Shown here: positions 63,649-64,000 of the stretch, piece after piece
Layout: every line of letters starts with the position of its first letter
How positions within the stretch are numbered: position 1 is the first letter of the stretch
Translations under genes and position numbers: made by a program
The notes under the pieces: model-generated
What the model saw: the letters and a program-made list of their open reading frames with translations, nothing else
The model's database searches: none
What the model was told of the DNA's origin: nothing
NCBI RefSeq assembly: GCF_900187265.1
Contig: NZ_LT906450.1
Coordinates: 2,657,444 to 2,721,443 of the forward strand
DNA length: 64,000 nt
Source: Rhodococcus rhodochrous
GTDB taxonomy: Bacteria > Actinomycetota > Actinomycetes > Mycobacteriales > Mycobacteriaceae
Reading direction: 5' to 3'

Positions 63649-64000
63649 TGTTGCGCCCCGGCTTCAGTAGAGGCTCTCGACGACCCGCTCGGTTGTTCCG
63701 GCGGGACTATGTGAATCGTAGTAGGACTGTTCGGCTTCGACGGGCGAGATCATCCCGATCTCACCGTGCAACCTCCGGTGATTGAACCAATCGATGTACT
63801 CGGCCACCGCAATTTCGAGGTCATCGATAGAGCGCCACGGTCCCTTGTTACGGACCAGCTCGGCCTTGAACAGCGAGTTGAACGCCTCGGCGAGGGCGTT
63901 GTCATACGAATCGCCGCGGCTGCCCACCGAAGCGACCGCGCCGGCCTCGGCAAGGCGCTGGGTGTAGCGGATAGCTCGATATTGAGCTCCGCGGTCGGAG
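63649..64000 (-). mobile_element. IS3-family-type insertion sequence, copy D (cut by window end)
   Basis: Starts with the same TGTTGCGCCCCGGCTTCAG end as copy B and continues past the window. Inserted into another transposase gene. Confidence 0.95.
63664..64000 (-). CDS. IS3-type orfB transposase (copy D, partial)
   Basis: The C-terminal ~111 residues of orfB, same as copies A to C ('GSRGDSYDNALAEAFNSLFK' to the stop). The rest lies right of the window. Confidence 0.92.
   Translation of the reverse strand, partial: SDRGAQYRAIRYTQRLAEAGAVASVGSRGDSYDNALAEAFNSLFKAELVRNKGPWRSIDDLEIAVAEYIDWFNHRRLHGEIGMISPVEAEQSYYDSHSPAGTTERVVESLY

Overview
The window looks like chromosome of a high-GC, mycolic-acid-containing actinobacterium, most probably Rhodococcus or a close relative. 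The basis is the composition, frequent GTG starts with ATGA/GTGA gene overlaps, a WhiB protein, an antigen-85-type mycolyltransferase, a GT87 (AftC-like) glycosyltransferase, a long GapB-type GAPDH and the catabolic genes. The genus is an inference; there is no rRNA or tRNA in the window.

Layout. 0-9.6 kb: catabolic and accessory genes: Rieske oxygenase, MarR regulators, RidA, an alpha/beta-hydrolase-fold protein that has lost its nucleophile and His, a PPOX-like FMN/F420 protein, an ATP-dependent DNA ligase, a formylglycine-generating enzyme next to the sulfatase it presumably activates, and an aldo/keto reductase. 9.6-13.9 kb: a scar of two gene remnants, then two copies of a compact 5' leader element, one ahead of a membrane-anchored universal stress protein and one ahead of nhaA, then a GT87 enzyme. 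13.9-19.7 kb: L-lactate regulon (FadR-type regulator, lactate permease, lldEFG) with two palindromic operators and a whiB gene as last cistron. 19.9-23.6 kb: a coupled cassette of subtilase, putative lipoprotein and metzincin-like protease with six C-terminal repeats. 23.9-30.7 kb: VanZ/RDD membrane protein, PadR regulator with DHA2 exporter, PpnP, VOC protein with WYL regulator, and an amphi-Trp/acidic/AT-hook protein. 30.8-38.1 kb: a tightly overlapping AtuA / acyl-CoA carboxylase / enoyl-CoA hydratase operon (acyclic terpenoid or branched acyl-CoA catabolism) and a PLP dehydratase. 38.2-43.6 kb: two-component system divergent from an ABC exporter, LapA-like protein, and a YbdK-type glutamate-cysteine ligase.

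43.7-64 kb is shaped by insertion sequences: two 867-bp IS5-type elements, one IS256-type element with an 8-bp target duplication, three complete and one window-truncated copies of a 1320-bp IS3-type element, and fragments of another IS3-type element. Between them lie SnoaL-like, DoxX-like, RraA, siderophore-binding lipoprotein, 5'-nucleotidase, GapB, cutinase-like, PLD-like, DUF6191-like and mycolyltransferase genes. Several IS junctions can be read base by base: the IS256-type element replaced the last 13 codons of the 5'-nucleotidase gene, one IS3-type copy landed in the stop codon of the PLD-like gene, and the second IS5-type copy joins two unrelated broken genes.

The observation I consider most worth following is the duplicated leader element (about 10,141-10,211 and 10,977-11,045): an identical 19-nt core, the same spacing from a -10-like hexamer and from a Shine-Dalgarno sequence, each followed by a short ORF. 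It looks like a small structured cis-regulatory RNA; I cannot assign it to a named family from memory.
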